Positions 38,688 to 51,000 of a DNA stretch of 64,000 nucleotides are shown here, piece by piece. The translations under genes were made by a program, and so were the position numbers. Source of the DNA: Sphagnum compactum (taxonomy: Eukaryota; Bryophyta; Sphagnopsida; Sphagnales); assembly GCA_965153455.1 (NCBI GenBank), contig OZ234504.1:1860001-1924000 (forward strand), in the 5' to 3' direction. Positions within the stretch are counted from its first letter, which is position 1. Each line of letters opens with the position of its first letter. The notes under the pieces are model-generated. The model made no database searches. It had not been told where the DNA came from and saw nothing but the letters and a program-made list of their open reading frames with translations.

Positions 38688-41135
38688 TCAGACACAAAGA
38701 TGATTCCGGACAACATAGCCTTTCGGGTCTGAAGGGCTTGCGCTAGGTCTGTCAGACAAAAAGATAGCAACACATCAGACAAAGCAAATCTTGTATTCAA
38801 TGAACCAAATGGAATAAAGCAATATATCGGTGGACACATTTTCACATATTGTTTAGCTACAATTGGACTGAGTACATACCATATCTGTAAAGACAAGATC
38901 CATGCCCCCAAAATATCAGAGCACCTTCACTTTGACTCATGTCACACATAGCTAGGTAAGAAGTTAAGTTCACAACCTTCTGTCAATCACACCATAATGC
39001 TGTCTGAAGCGACCTGCTCTGGTATCGTCAGCATACTGCAAAACAGTACATCATGTAGGGTTTCAGACATGGTTTAATAGGGATGAGGGACACAGCTCCT
39101 TGAGTTACAAAAAACCCAAAGGTCCACATTCTCCTTTCCAATCTTGGCATATGGAATTGAACAGTGGAAAAACTTAATGATTCCACCAATGTATATACAA
39201 AAAATTTGCCTCTGAGAAAGGTTAATGCAGGTTATGTCTTACACCAAAATCTGCATTTGGTTCCATATTCAAATGAAACCATAAAATGTTCCACATTTTA
39301 TGGCAGCAAGCTCTGATCCCCATTTCAAGAATGTTCCCACAGCTAAGACATCTCCCAACTAGGTTTCTACATGTGTTGAATCATAACTATGGAGTAGTTC
39401 TTAGAGGTCATGTACAATATATCATCCCAAAAAGCAAGTGTCTGTAGGCCAACCAAAGTGCAGCCCATACCATCTTCAGGGCAACGCTTATGGAAGAAAA
39501 TGCAATTGAATCAAAGGGTATCTCATCCAATACAAATAAAGCACACTCCAAAGACTCTGGACCAGGAGAAAAGGAGGGTTCCTTCAGCCGAGCCCGAAAA
39601 ATTATGTAGCTCTGCACTGAACATGGTCAACATCTGTCAGAAAGTACATCCACCTCCGCTTATAACTCAAACACACAAACAGAAACCTCCAGTGGGAGGG
39701 CATTATAATCACCATCTTGTCTACTTCTTACACAGCAACACAATACAGGATGATGAAAATGTGATGGAATTTTGGTTTTTGAGACCAACAAAGGTTTGAG
39801 CTTCTCACCTGGCCAATGACAGGGATGTCTAGGTGTGCAAAGTGGGCAACAATCTCAACCTTTGCCTGAGCTTCCTCCCAGGTCTCCCTTGCTGCACCAT
39901 CTGCAGCAGATTCCCCAAGCTCCATGTAACCAGCTGGCAGTGTCCTGCAACCAGCATGTGAACTCCTATTACTTCATTGACTTGAGAACAGTACTATGCA
40001 GTTTAAAACAGGTGCCAGTAGCTGGCAGCATGTATATCCCATGCAAGTGCTCTCGCATAGTCTTCCAATGACAGATTTGATCTTGTAATTGCTGCCATGC
40101 TATGCCATGAAACAGGGATAGAGATCATCAGATACCATAAGCCATATGATGGTTGAATACTTCTTCTACACAGCAACACCTTGTTGTCATGCTCCACCAA
40201 ACAACCTACCACCTATCATTATTGCCACAAACAGCAACAGATTACAATGATACACGTGTCTCGGCTTTTATCCATTTCTAACATCACAAAGCAAACTATC
40301 AGCAAAAGACGATGGTATCAATCACAGATTTTTCAAGAAACAGATACCCCAGAAATTCTTCTAGATTCGAGCAACAACTGATCCTTCACAATATTTTCAG
40401 TGCACTGAATTGAGTGGTTGCAAGCTCATGAGGAAATGCATCAAACCCTACCATTTTAGGGTTCTGATAGTGAATGCGGTGACAAAGTGTGCATACTGCC
40501 CGGAGCTCATGCTCACCCTCTGGTATCTGCTGCTCAATTGGCCCGCCACATGAAGGGCAGAAGCTAATCTTCGGTCCTAAGAACTGCAAAATTATTGCCT
40601 TCTTCTGTCAGACAAACGCGTTTTGCTCAAACCCCTGCAAGGGCTTATCCTCAGAGAATGCCAGCTCGTGTAGATACAGTTCCAAAAAATTTCTCTCTTG
40701 CAAATGTCAGGAGTGCATTCGGCTTCCAAGTGCAAAGCAACACAGTTGAACATCTAAGCCCCAACAAATTCCCTTTTCGACTTAAGACATCGACGTAAAG
40801 GGGGAAGAAAAATGCAACGACGACGACGAAGACGACGACGATGAAGATCATAGGCCACTTACCTTGATTTTTGCAGCTGCTTGCACGGTAGGCGTGAAGG
40901 GATCCGATCCTGCATTGGAGTCGGAGCAAACCACACGCCGTCCGCTGGCTCTTCCCATCCGGCCGAGGTTAAAAAACCCTAGCGCACCAACGACGAGGCT
41001 GGAGTGTGTAACAGGAAGCAAAGAAAGGAAAGGACTGCTGACAAGCGCATGTGATGAGCTCCTGGTGGCTATAGTCTCGACAGTACAACGAGAAAGACAT
41101 AACACAGAACACCCCCTTGCCAAGCCACCACCCAT
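38688..41135 (-). CDS. NUDT23: Nudix hydrolase, NUDT23-like, plastid-type
   Basis: Seven exons on the minus strand: 41135-40863, 40583-40452, 40212-40136, 39944-39809, 39611-39471, 39035-38977 and 38748-38688, with consistent phases, giving 292 residues. NUDT23 of Arabidopsis cleaves FAD and related nucleotides in chloroplasts. Residues 1 to about 85 are rich in Ser, Arg and hydrophobic residues and few acids, like a transit peptide. A zinc ribbon follows (C100-x2-C103 ... C122-x2-C125, then YQNPKM). The Nudix box begins at G166, with E172, R180-E181 and E184-E185 present, but the usual Gly in EEAG is Gln187 (EEAQA). Downstream blocks match the family: APGPESLEC-like [31 protein letters not shown], and a short last exon ending in NHLCV. 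A (CT)n tract lies about 145 bases upstream of the start. Confidence 0.93.
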
Positions 41136-41277
41136 CTCAAAATACCAATATTCTTGCCACTTTCAAGATCTACAACTACAACAAAAACAATCCCATGACG
41201 AACATAGCGTTCTCTTGCTCTTGCGTTCTTGCTCCTACGCCTGCAATCCTGTCTATGTCCGAGATGGTTTCCCGAAT

Positions 41278-41280
41278 TCC

Positions 41281-41316
<36 letters not shown>
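41278..41316 (+). repeat. (CT)n microsatellite in Nudix 5' flank
   Basis: A CT run of about 34 bases (GA on the gene's strand) lies 145-180 bases upstream of the Nudix ATG. GA/CT tracts are common in plant core promoters and 5' UTRs, so a regulatory role is possible but unproven. Confidence 0.85.
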
Positions 41317-41320
<4 letters not shown>

Positions 41321-41494
41321 GTCTGCGCGCTACCAGCACATCTCTCTTCCTTGCGGTGTGCAGCTGTGCGTCCAGAGGGAGGTGGAGGAGAATTGGTTGG
41401 GGGATCGATTCCCATTAGGCTCAATTGGGTATGGACCGGTGCTGGGCGGGTATTTGGGATTTTTTTTCCTCGTAACAGTCGGGTCCGGATTTAT

Positions 41495-41712
41495 TTTTTA
41501 ATTAAAAAATTCAAAGACCCGTGAGGGTTCAGGTTTTTTCACATCAAAAAATTCAAAGAACCGTGAGGGTTCAGGTTTTTTCACATCAAAAATTTCAAAG
41601 AACCGTGAGGGTTCAAGGGTTTTTTCCATTAAAAGTTCAAAGAACCGTGAGGGTTTGGGGTTTTTTTTAGATTAAAAGTTCAAAGAACCGTGAGGGTTTG
41701 GGGTTTTAGGGT
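41495..41712 (+). repeat. Tandem repeat, 42-50-bp unit x5
   Basis: Five units are built on TTCAAAGAACCGTGAGGGTT, each followed by CAGG or TGGGG, a T run, and ATTAAAA or ACATCAAAA. Unit length drifts with the T run. It starts about 360 bases upstream of the Nudix ATG and makes up much of the upstream flank. Confidence 0.9.
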
Positions 41713-44350
41713 TTGAAGATGTTGGGTATGAATTGGGGGTAGGTGTTTAATTAGATTGGGTTGGCCATTATATGCTTAGGGTGGTATTTGACAAATGCTT
41801 CGTTTTTTTTTTGGGTCAAATACCCTCACTAAGAAAATTAAGTCGGTTCTTTCTAATGGCAATCACTAAGCACATAATATATATTTATATATACATATAT
41901 ATAATTTAAAGAACTTCAACATGGTAGTTGAAGACACTAGAAATTAAAGTCATTGTGAAGATTAACAGATAAAAAATTCAAGTTATTGTGAAGATTTATT
42001 GTGTCATAAATTGCAAGTATGCAATTTGCATGCAAGCATTCATCAAAAGAAAACAAATGTGAACAAAGTTGTGAAGCTCACTTTCAAGACAATTGCATTA
42101 CATTCTAAATATTGACCTAATGTATCGTCTTTTAAACATGTTTAAATTATCTTTTGAAAAGAGAAATTTGAGCTTTTCTTGAAAACCTCAAGTAGAATTT
42201 CATGTCATGTTTTCTCAAATATGGTTTCACCTTCCACCAAATGCCCCTCGTATTCTTAGGTTTTTCAAAACACAAACGTTGTCCTACAAGATTGCCCACA
42301 TCCCTTGCAAAAACAATTGAAATTCCCAAGAACCACAACGAACCCAAAACTCAACCTCCCCTTTGACAAAATTCAACCCCACCACTAACATTGTGTTCTT
42401 ACATCAAAACAAGACAACATCATTTCTTTCCCCCATTTGTAGTAATTACAATAAAACAAGAAAGTCACTCCTTCCAACCTCATCATCCATATTTCAACTT
42501 AGAAACCTTGTCATGTTATGATTTCATCATACTTTCAAGACATCATCTCATGTGAACACTATCTCTAAGCGAATTATAGTTCCATGCACGACAAATATAC
42601 AACTACATGCCATCAGTGAATTCAAGTATCAAGGAACATCATATTAGCAAAATTTGTTGATTCTCAAACCGTTTTGGATGTAGCTAATGTAAACACTCAA
42701 ATAAATGTATTTGCATTTTTCAACATACATGTAGATATGAGATACATCATATCACAAATCACAAACCATAAAGATTGAGAATTTTTTCCTATTCAACTTC
42801 ATCTTCAAATTCCACATTAAACTCCTCTATAAAAGTTAATTTTGCCTCACATGTATCTACAAGGTTAGTTAGCTTCAAGCACACAATGCACATACTAACA
42901 AGTCTATTGTTATTGACAAAAATAATTTTGTCAAGATTCTGACTTTGAATATGACATTTACAAAATGTGCACTTATAAGACACGTGTTTAAATAATGATA
43001 GAAGTGCACCACCATGTCAAGGCACATATGAAATTTGCATCAATTGGGTAATGGCGAAACCCATATGGTTTTTTTGAAACCCAATGATGCAAAGATTTAG
43101 GATTTGTTTTAGTTATAAGAAAAGAAATCTTCAAAATGCATTTATGCAACTTGGGGTGCAAGCTTGTCAACCACATTCGACTTTAATCATTTGTAACACT
43201 CCACCAACAACGACTTTAATAGTTGCTCATCATAAGTAGCAACCAATTTAGTTGCATTCTCTCGTCCCACATAGCTAGTGACCAAACACATACTTAATTA
43301 AACTTGGGATTCAACATCAAAATCAAATTGTGACAACACTTGGTTTTATAACTCATCACACAACTCATGACAAGTGGAAGTTACCAACTATAAGGCATTT
43401 CCAACCTAGTTAGTGCCACAACTTTGATTCAAGATACAACCAATGACATGAAGGAATTTTTTTCACAACGGCTTCACAAACTACTTTCATCCATGGAGAT
43501 GGTACATAACTTTGTTAAATTGTTAAAAGCAAAAAAAGATCTCATTGCATTTGAATTTTAAACAATCTTTCATGTAAGACATGAGAAAATAACGGATTGA
43601 ATTTTTAAAACCCCACAAATGGTTACCACAACCACAACCATAGTCCATCTATTCACTCATGATGTATAGAATAATTCATTGTGCAAATTGATAATTTAGT
43701 TACTACCATCATAAAAAAAATTCCACATTAGTTTGTTGTTACTAACATAAATATAAATTCAAATGCAAATAATAAAGTTTGAGTGTATTGATGCAAATTG
43801 CAAATAAAAAATGGAGGTTGTAAATATCAAAAGGTTCATAAAGGGGGGGACTAATAATTTGCAATTAAGCAACTCAATTACAAAGGAAAAATTTGTTTTG
43901 TGACAATATACCACATTCCTCCCAGCTCATTGTTATCAACTCATAAGTTTGGTCAATATGTATGGTTTTTGGTTAAAGTACTAAAACTCATTGCTACAAA
44001 TTTGCAAACTATAAACTATAGAATGGAAACATGTTTAATACAAATTAATCAGATTGAAGAAAAGGATAATTTTATCACATGTATATTAACATTCACAATA
44101 GTAAAAAATTGTACCTTGTTTTCACCAGTGTGTTGAATTGAATTTTTTGTGCCTTAAACCAGATTAATGTAAACATTTTCCCATGTTTGACACCCTTTCC
44201 TCAACTTTTTAAACTAGGTGATACATTTTTGTATATAAATTTAGGTAGCCTTGATAGATGCATATTGGAAAACCTTCAATAAAACATGGCCTAAGTAAGA
44301 CCCAAAAAAAAGGCTTAAACATTCCCAAGGTATCATAAGATACTTCTAAG
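41713..44350. other. Intergenic AT-rich region
   Basis: No gene is supported. Minus-strand frames at 42789-43176 encode short Cys/His-containing fragments that could be downstream parts of the hAT relic at 44361-45060, but no family motif is clear enough to say so. Confidence 0.5.
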
Positions 44351-44360
44351 TTCAAAGAAA

Positions 44361-45060
44361 CTATGCATGTTTGCAAATTGGGCCCCTCATTCTTAACATA
44401 AACAACAATTTGTTGAATGGATAAAACGTTGTCTTGGAATTATTGCAACCTGGGAACCATGGCACAACACCACTTGTATTAGTGGTCTCAAACAAGTCTA
44501 TAGTTACATGTTTGGGCTCCCAATTGTTGGAAATGAAATTCACAACAACAACGAAAAGATCGTGTGCCCCTTTTGACATCCAAAGGTCAAAGGTGCATGT
44601 GGTTGAAACACACCCACCCAATGCAAGTTGTAGATGTTTTGTCAAGGTTTCCTACACTTATGTAAATAAAACTTTTTTGGCGAAAGAAATTCAAGATGGA
44701 AAAATCACCCTTAAGCACAATTTGTATGCCATGTGATGTACCCAAATTTACTCCAGACTCATTAGAGGAAGAAATCCCTTAATCACAAACAACATGACAT
44801 ATTCCAATAATAAAGTCTTTATGTGTTTCATTATCTTTGTTAAAAGGATTAATAGCAAAGAAAAATCCAAAGAGGGCATTTAACATTAGATGTGCCCTTT
44901 TAGTTGTTGAATCTTATTCCAACAAACCTTTTACACAACTATGAACACGTTCTACATAGATATTAAACAAGACTTTATGCTCCACCTCTACATGTTTTTT
45001 CATGGATGTTATGCCATTGGTTTTGTGATATCCAATCACGCCTTTATGCATCCCATTTCA
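44361..45060 (-). pseudogene. Decayed hAT transposase (BED finger and core start)
   Basis: On the minus strand, about 45050-44960 translates to a BED-finger tail with YHKTNGITSMKKH followed by VEVEH. About 44610-44440 translates to the segment TFDLWMSKGAHDLFVV, then FISNNWEPKHVTIDLF. These are the typical N-terminal blocks of plant BED-type hAT transposases, in the right order. Stops and frame changes interrupt the reading between them, so it is broken. Neither terminal inverted repeats nor the C-terminal dimerisation region were identified. Confidence 0.75.
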
Positions 45061-45069
45061 TAAAACAAG

Positions 45070-48000
45070 AATTTCAAGGCCACACATCACCTTATGTATA
45101 ATAACTCATATTATTATTTGATTTGATTTCAATCAAGGCCTATAGCTTGATTGTTGTTCACCTTGTCAAATGCCCATGTGGGCGAATTGTGGTTGTATGG
45201 TTTCCATACAATAACTTGATTCTTCAAGCTCTCCATATACACTTCATTAACATACTTTGCCACCTAACCCAACAAGTGTAGAATATAGCTTTCCATAGTC
45301 ATGCACTAGTTGTAAGTTTTCATTATTGTTACTACTAACACATCTTACAAATCCAAACAAGGGAGTAAATTTGTTAAAGTTTGTAGTGTCCATGCTGCAA
45401 TAACTTGAAGATCCCATTCTTAATTGAATGTGTTTTGAGATTCGAGCTTTGACATGCTATGGCGAATGCCAATATTTACTAGCACAAAGCGATAATAATT
45501 GACAACATAAAAAATTGCATGAAATGTGTGAAGGTTGACTAGAAACCTTGACAAAACATAATGTAGTTGTAATGCATGGATGAAAAGAGGAAACAAGTGA
45601 CAAAATACTAAAATGAGGTTGAACTTCAATGTGTTATGGTAAAATGTTAAAATTTAATGACAATAAGCAATAATAATGACATCGTAAAAAAATCGTGCAA
45701 AATGCATGAAGGTCAACAAGAAACCCTAACACAAAATAGTGCAACTATAGTATGCAATGGAGAAGACAAAACATAAACCATGAACATTACAACTTTAAGC
45801 AAAGTCAAAAGTACACTCACAAGCACATGCCAAACACAACATGCGTGAATATGAAGCTACAAATGAGTTAACAAAGTTTAATGGTTACCTTCCTTTAAAA
45901 AATACAAATTTATGAACCTCTTCAATCACCAATGTTGTGTATTTTGGACACACATAATAACGATGAATTCCCATTCCTGATGTTGCATTAATTTTCTTTC
46001 ATTGTCATTTTCACATTCAAAAAAGATCCTAATAGACAACAGTACGTAATATGGCGCACAAAACAATGACACAATGGTGCAAAGTGCAAAGAACAACAAT
46101 GCAAGAAAACAACCATCCAAAAATCATGGCTTTTACTGTTTGGTGTAATTTTAAACCCTATACTACAAACCCTAAAAATTGGAGGGGATATGGTTTAGTG
46201 TTAAGGTAGGTTTTAAGGTAATATTTAGGGCACATTTTTTGACCAATCACATATAGTCATAAACTTTTGATTGTCATTCCATTCGGACGTAAGGGCAAGT
46301 ACTATTAAAATCTATATGTAAACATGACATACACTAATGGTGGAGAGGGGAATGGTTTGATTTTTTTCATTTCATGTGTTACATACATGTATACTTGGTT
46401 TGAAACCCATCAAGGGTTTGTTGTCAAAACAAATACCCACCAAACATTGGTTCAATTTGCCCATGCCTCAGTAATGTGATGATGAACTTGCCTTGTTGTG
46501 CCATGAACTTGTCCTACAGCGAGCTTTAAGCTCCAATGAGCTTTGGGTTCCGAATGTTTATGGTTATCAATGATGACCTTCAATGCAATCCAAATTTAAT
46601 GCAAAGTGTGTCACATTGCATAATGAAACACAAAATTGAAAACTTTCAAAAAATACCAGAACATTCATTCAAAAATCCATAGGTAATTGATTATAGGTCA
46701 CATTTTTTTGACACAAAAACCATTATCGTCCAACATGCTTTCCATTTGTTGCTTTTGTCCTAAGTTGTTTTTAAAGGTTTTTTTATGCTCTCTAGCCTTT
46801 TCATCAAGTTTGTTGTTTTTGGTGGGTAGGAAGTTGGAGTGCCACATGTAATAGATTGGTGCTAAAGATGGATGGACAAATGGTTAAAAAATAATTTTTC
46901 GTTTGAATTTCAATTCCTTAGGTAACCATGGTGGCTAGTTTAATTACACTTTTCCTACCTACCTACTACAACCCAATTACAATGGATTGTTAATAGGTAG
47001 GTAGCAAATATAAACTTTACCTATGTATAAACTATAAACCATTTACTTACCTAATAGTCACCTATTTTTCAACCTACTTATGTAATACATAAAACCTATT
47101 TTTTACAAAATGGGTTACTAAGGTGAAACCATATATTATTTCAATTGAGGTTCATCCATGACTTAATCATATTTGGTATTTAGTATATGGTCTTATGATG
47201 AAAATGAGGGGGGAATGAAGCCCTACACTAATGAAATAATGTTATCAATAGCTGAAAGTTGAACAGGACAAAGCTTTCGACAATTGCTTATGATGTGAAG
47301 AGGAAAATTATCTTTCAATGGCATTTGTGTTCATAACTTTTGTTTTTTACTTGTTATGAGAAAGGTAGTCATTCACTCTTGACGATGCTTGTTAAATGGT
47401 GAAGTGCTTTCTTTAGGTGCATCTTTTGTGGTGTGGTTGTTTCCCCAATAAAGCTTTGATGTCGGTCTGTTGAGTTATGGAGTTTTGGTTGGAGATAAAA
47501 GGGCATGACTGTTTCAAGGGAGAGGTAAAGTTAAGTGACATTATGTTGTATTAAAATCAAGGAAATTGTTTTGGTTTTTGGTTTTGGATTTGATAAATTG
47601 CATTCTAGAGGAAAAATAGTATTTTGCTGCGCTATGTATCTTTTAGGAAAGATGCATTGTTGTAGAGATGGGTTGATGATAGGAAGAGGATGAAAGCTTC
47701 AAGGATCTTGGGAGTGGTCATGAAGTGTACCATTGTTGTGTGAATCTGGTTGTTTTGTCTGGTTTGTCAATTCTTCAATCACAAAGAAAAAAAGAACACC
47801 TAGTTTTTGGGCACTTCGAAGGAGCATGGGACCTTTACAACAAGCTATGTTTTGATGTGGTTATTGAGAGGTGTCAAGTTTTCCTTGACCAAGTTTTTGA
47901 GTTGATGGTTGGGGTTTGGATTTTCCTTATTGTGTAATGTTGTTCTGAGTTGATCAGAATGTTGAATGACTAAAAGAAATAGCCAACTGATTTCTGTCAA

Positions 48001-48070
48001 ATTGTGCATTGGGTGTTATGTGTGTGTATGTTGTGTGTGTGGTATTTAGTGGGTTTTGTGAAAGAGACAC
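45070..48070. other. Intergenic AT-rich region
   Basis: I recognise no gene. It contains a copy of the dispersed repeat shared with 33.8-34.0 kb (at about 46970-47160). Remaining ORFs are short and featureless. Confidence 0.55.
46970..47160 (+). repeat. Dispersed repeat, second copy
   Basis: It matches the segment after the tetranucleotide run at 33838-34000, sharing ACCTATGTATAAAC, ATTTACTTACCTA, CACCTATTTT, a Pu/Py-mixed spacer and AAGGTGAAACCA in the same order. Only a short TAGGTAGGTAG is present here instead of the long run. Confidence 0.65.
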
Positions 48071-48078
48071 ATGGTCAT

Positions 48079-48960
48079 TGACGCGCTCCCAAGCTCCTTG
48101 ATAGACTCAGGATGAGTCTAAAGTAGGAAAACAACGAAAAGGTTAAGAGTTCGAGGCACGCTCCCTGGCTCTCAGCACTTTAAAGGGGTAGAAGGATGTG
48201 CTGCAGCTCCGGGATGGGACTAGGAAGAGTGATGAACAATTTATTTACTCACTCGAATCTGCATCAAACCAACTAACACGTTGGTTATTACCATGTTGGA
48301 GCACATTTAGTGCTAAGACGAGCCACGGGCGACTTCGGATTCACAAGACTCACCACGGCCCAGACTTAGGGGAAGCCACCACCTTCCCCCATATAGTATA
48401 CTCTGCACCTCTCCGCGAGGCCTACATCCAAATGGCTTCTTGTCCCGAGACTCCCGAAGGAGAGTCCCGATACTACCAAGGTTGGAACTCCCGCAACTTT
48501 GCGGGGTCATAACTTCATGCTCAGACCTCCGATCGGGACAAGGTTTGGAGCAAAATTGTAGCTCTCATCGAGAGCTTTCCAATGGTGTGTCGCAATCCAC
48601 CTGCCCGCATGGAAATCGGGTCGATTCCTGACTTTTCGTGGTCGGGTTTAGGGTTTAGGGTTCCCGGCCTTTCTTTTCAACATAACTTGTGTTGCAGATG
48701 TCCAAATGGGTCATGCAAGCCTATTTTAGACATCTACACTTCAATAACTTTCCAATGATATAAAGAAATCCTCAATGCAAGGTGTTTTGACCTTTTCAAT
48801 CGCTCTCTGAAGGTTCGGGTGTCCACTGTGACTCCAACTCCCAAAATGGGAGTTCACTCAGGAGTGTGAGTCTTCATTCCCACACTTTCACACTCCTCCT
48901 GGCCCGCGCCCTTGTATCCCTTTTAGCCTTGGTCGCGAGCCCAAGGCTAGGGTTGCGACA
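48079..48960. mobile_element. Solo LTR of a retrotransposon
   Basis: An 882-bp segment begins TGACGCGCTCC and ends GGTTGCGACA, so it has TG...CA ends with a short imperfect inverted terminus (TGACGC / GCGACA). It is flanked by the identical 5-bp GTCAT at 48074-48078 and 48961-48965, the target-site duplication size made by LTR retrotransposons. It is clearly richer in G and C than its surroundings and has no coding capacity. No internal retroelement domain or second LTR adjoins it, so it is a solo LTR left by recombination. The orientation of the original element is not determined. It contains two TTTAGGG words, which are not a telomere. Confidence 0.85.
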
Positions 48961-48965
48961 GTCAT

Positions 48966-51000
48966 GACTTGTTGATGCTTAAGAGAGTGAAGTCGAAGAG
49001 CTCTGACACCTAGAAACCCACAAAATTAGGGTTAGTAGGGATGTGGTGGTTCTTGGGGATCAAATTTGTGATGATCATATGACACCATCCACATGTTTAG
49101 TAACAAAAATTCTGATGTTACAGAAGGCATCTCTTTATTGTTGAATGGTGTGTTCCAATATTTCAATCTGTCTCTTTTTATTACAATTTGTTGGTGGGTG
49201 TTAGGTTGATTCACTTTGGCCCATTATTTCGGCCCAAATTCATGGATTAGATTCATCTAAAATTAACAATCATTAAAAGGAATGTTCAACTTCAGGGGGT
49301 TGGCCCAATAATTGTATTTTTTATTCATTCAAATGTTATAAAAAAAACTCAACTCCCAAATTAAAGTCATTTTTAAAAATTTTTTTTCTTCAAATTTTTA
49401 ATGTAGAACAACTTACCATCAACCATAAAATGATTTAGCCAAATTTGACTAAAAAAAACTCATCTTTTGCCTTAAAAGGTATCCTAACTAGCTAAAATTA
49501 TCCCCAAAAAACCATTAAGAGCTTTAAAGACATGGAATGGAAGTAGGAGGCGAACTTTTTTTTCTATTTTTCACTTTGGTTCTCCATTCCTCCCTCTCCC
49601 AACCTTTATTTGTTTCTCTCTTTAAAGAGGGAAAGAGGGACTATCTTTTTGAGCTCCTTGGCTTTACACTATATAACATTGGCTTTACACATCACATTAC
49701 AAGCTTGGCTATTTTCTTTCTTCCTTCCAATTGGGGAATTTGGTAAAGTTGCAATTTAATTTGGTAAATAGTTTTTAATTTGTTTTTTTTAGGGTCTTTT
49801 TTAATTTTCTCGGGTTTATGCAATGTGGTGTGCAATAATTATAGTGGAGCTTGGAGGAGCCAAATTGCACACATATTTGCCTTGCTATGTGAGACAAATT
49901 GAAAATGTCATAGAATGAACAATTGTTCAATTAATGGAAATAGTGGTGATCTCAATCACACGTTAGCTTGATGTGAATTGGACAAGGAGGAAAAAGAGCA
50001 CTCTTGTTAGGTGCAATCTTTTTACTCGAAATTTTTGTAGAAGCCAAGAATTCCAATTAGGATATTGTTTGTTGAGATTTTTTTTATTAGGATTTGATAC
50101 ATTCATAATTCTCATTGTTCAATTCTAGGGTTCAATCTCATGGGATTTATGTTTAAGACAATGGCATTAATTGGAGGATTATATAGTTGGTGCATCTAGT
50201 GTATAGTCCATTGTATGAATTGTGCAAGTCTTTTTGAAGGTCCTCAAAGTTGAGCTTCTATATGTTATGAACACACATGTTCATGTTGATCTCTAACTTG
50301 CATGCATCAACACCCATATACCTCAATAGGTATCTGATTTTCTCCTCCCCTTCCCATCATGCTACGTGGAATGGATGCAAAACCCTTGTTTGTTTATGTT
50401 AACAAACATCATTGTCACTTTAGGTTATGCTGAACCTGGAATGAAATTACTATCACATTGAAGATCATGTGTGTTGTTGAGCGCTTTTGTAACCTAAATC
50501 TTCCCACTCAACATTCCAAGCACATATTACTTGCAAATCACATCAAATACTTCAGCACTTTCAAACCACATTGATCAATCCATGGCACCAAAAAAATAAA
50601 TTCTCCATGTGATGTTGAATCAATTTGTAGGTCTTGGAAAAATAACAACATGAGAATATTGGGACCCAGTAGTTTCAAAAAAGAAAAAATGAGTGCAAGA
50701 GGGAAATGTTTTTGCACCGCATTCATACAAAACCATTGTCCAACCTGAAGAACACAAGAATTTCCCTTCCAACTCTCAAGAAATTATGATGATCACCGGC
50801 AGCATATGAAAGTATTGTTTCCATACATGTCAAGAATGCTCTTTGAAGTTGAGAGAGTTTTATCAAAGCTCAAAACAGGGATATGTTCCAAGAATTCATC
50901 AATTGCAAGTTGTCCAGTTACTCAGTGTCACAAACATCTATCAATTATGATTATCATAAGTACAACTCAACTTAAGGGGAGAGCTATTTGATCAAAAGGT
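48966..51000. other. Intergenic region
   Basis: No gene is seen; ORFs are short and lack motifs. The last few hundred bases are probably the 3' flank of dioxygenase gene 2. Confidence 0.55.

Noticed and set aside
48645-48668. TTTAGGG words resembling plant telomere repeats
   Set aside because: Only two adjacent copies, inside the solo LTR; far too few for a telomere or interstitial telomeric array.
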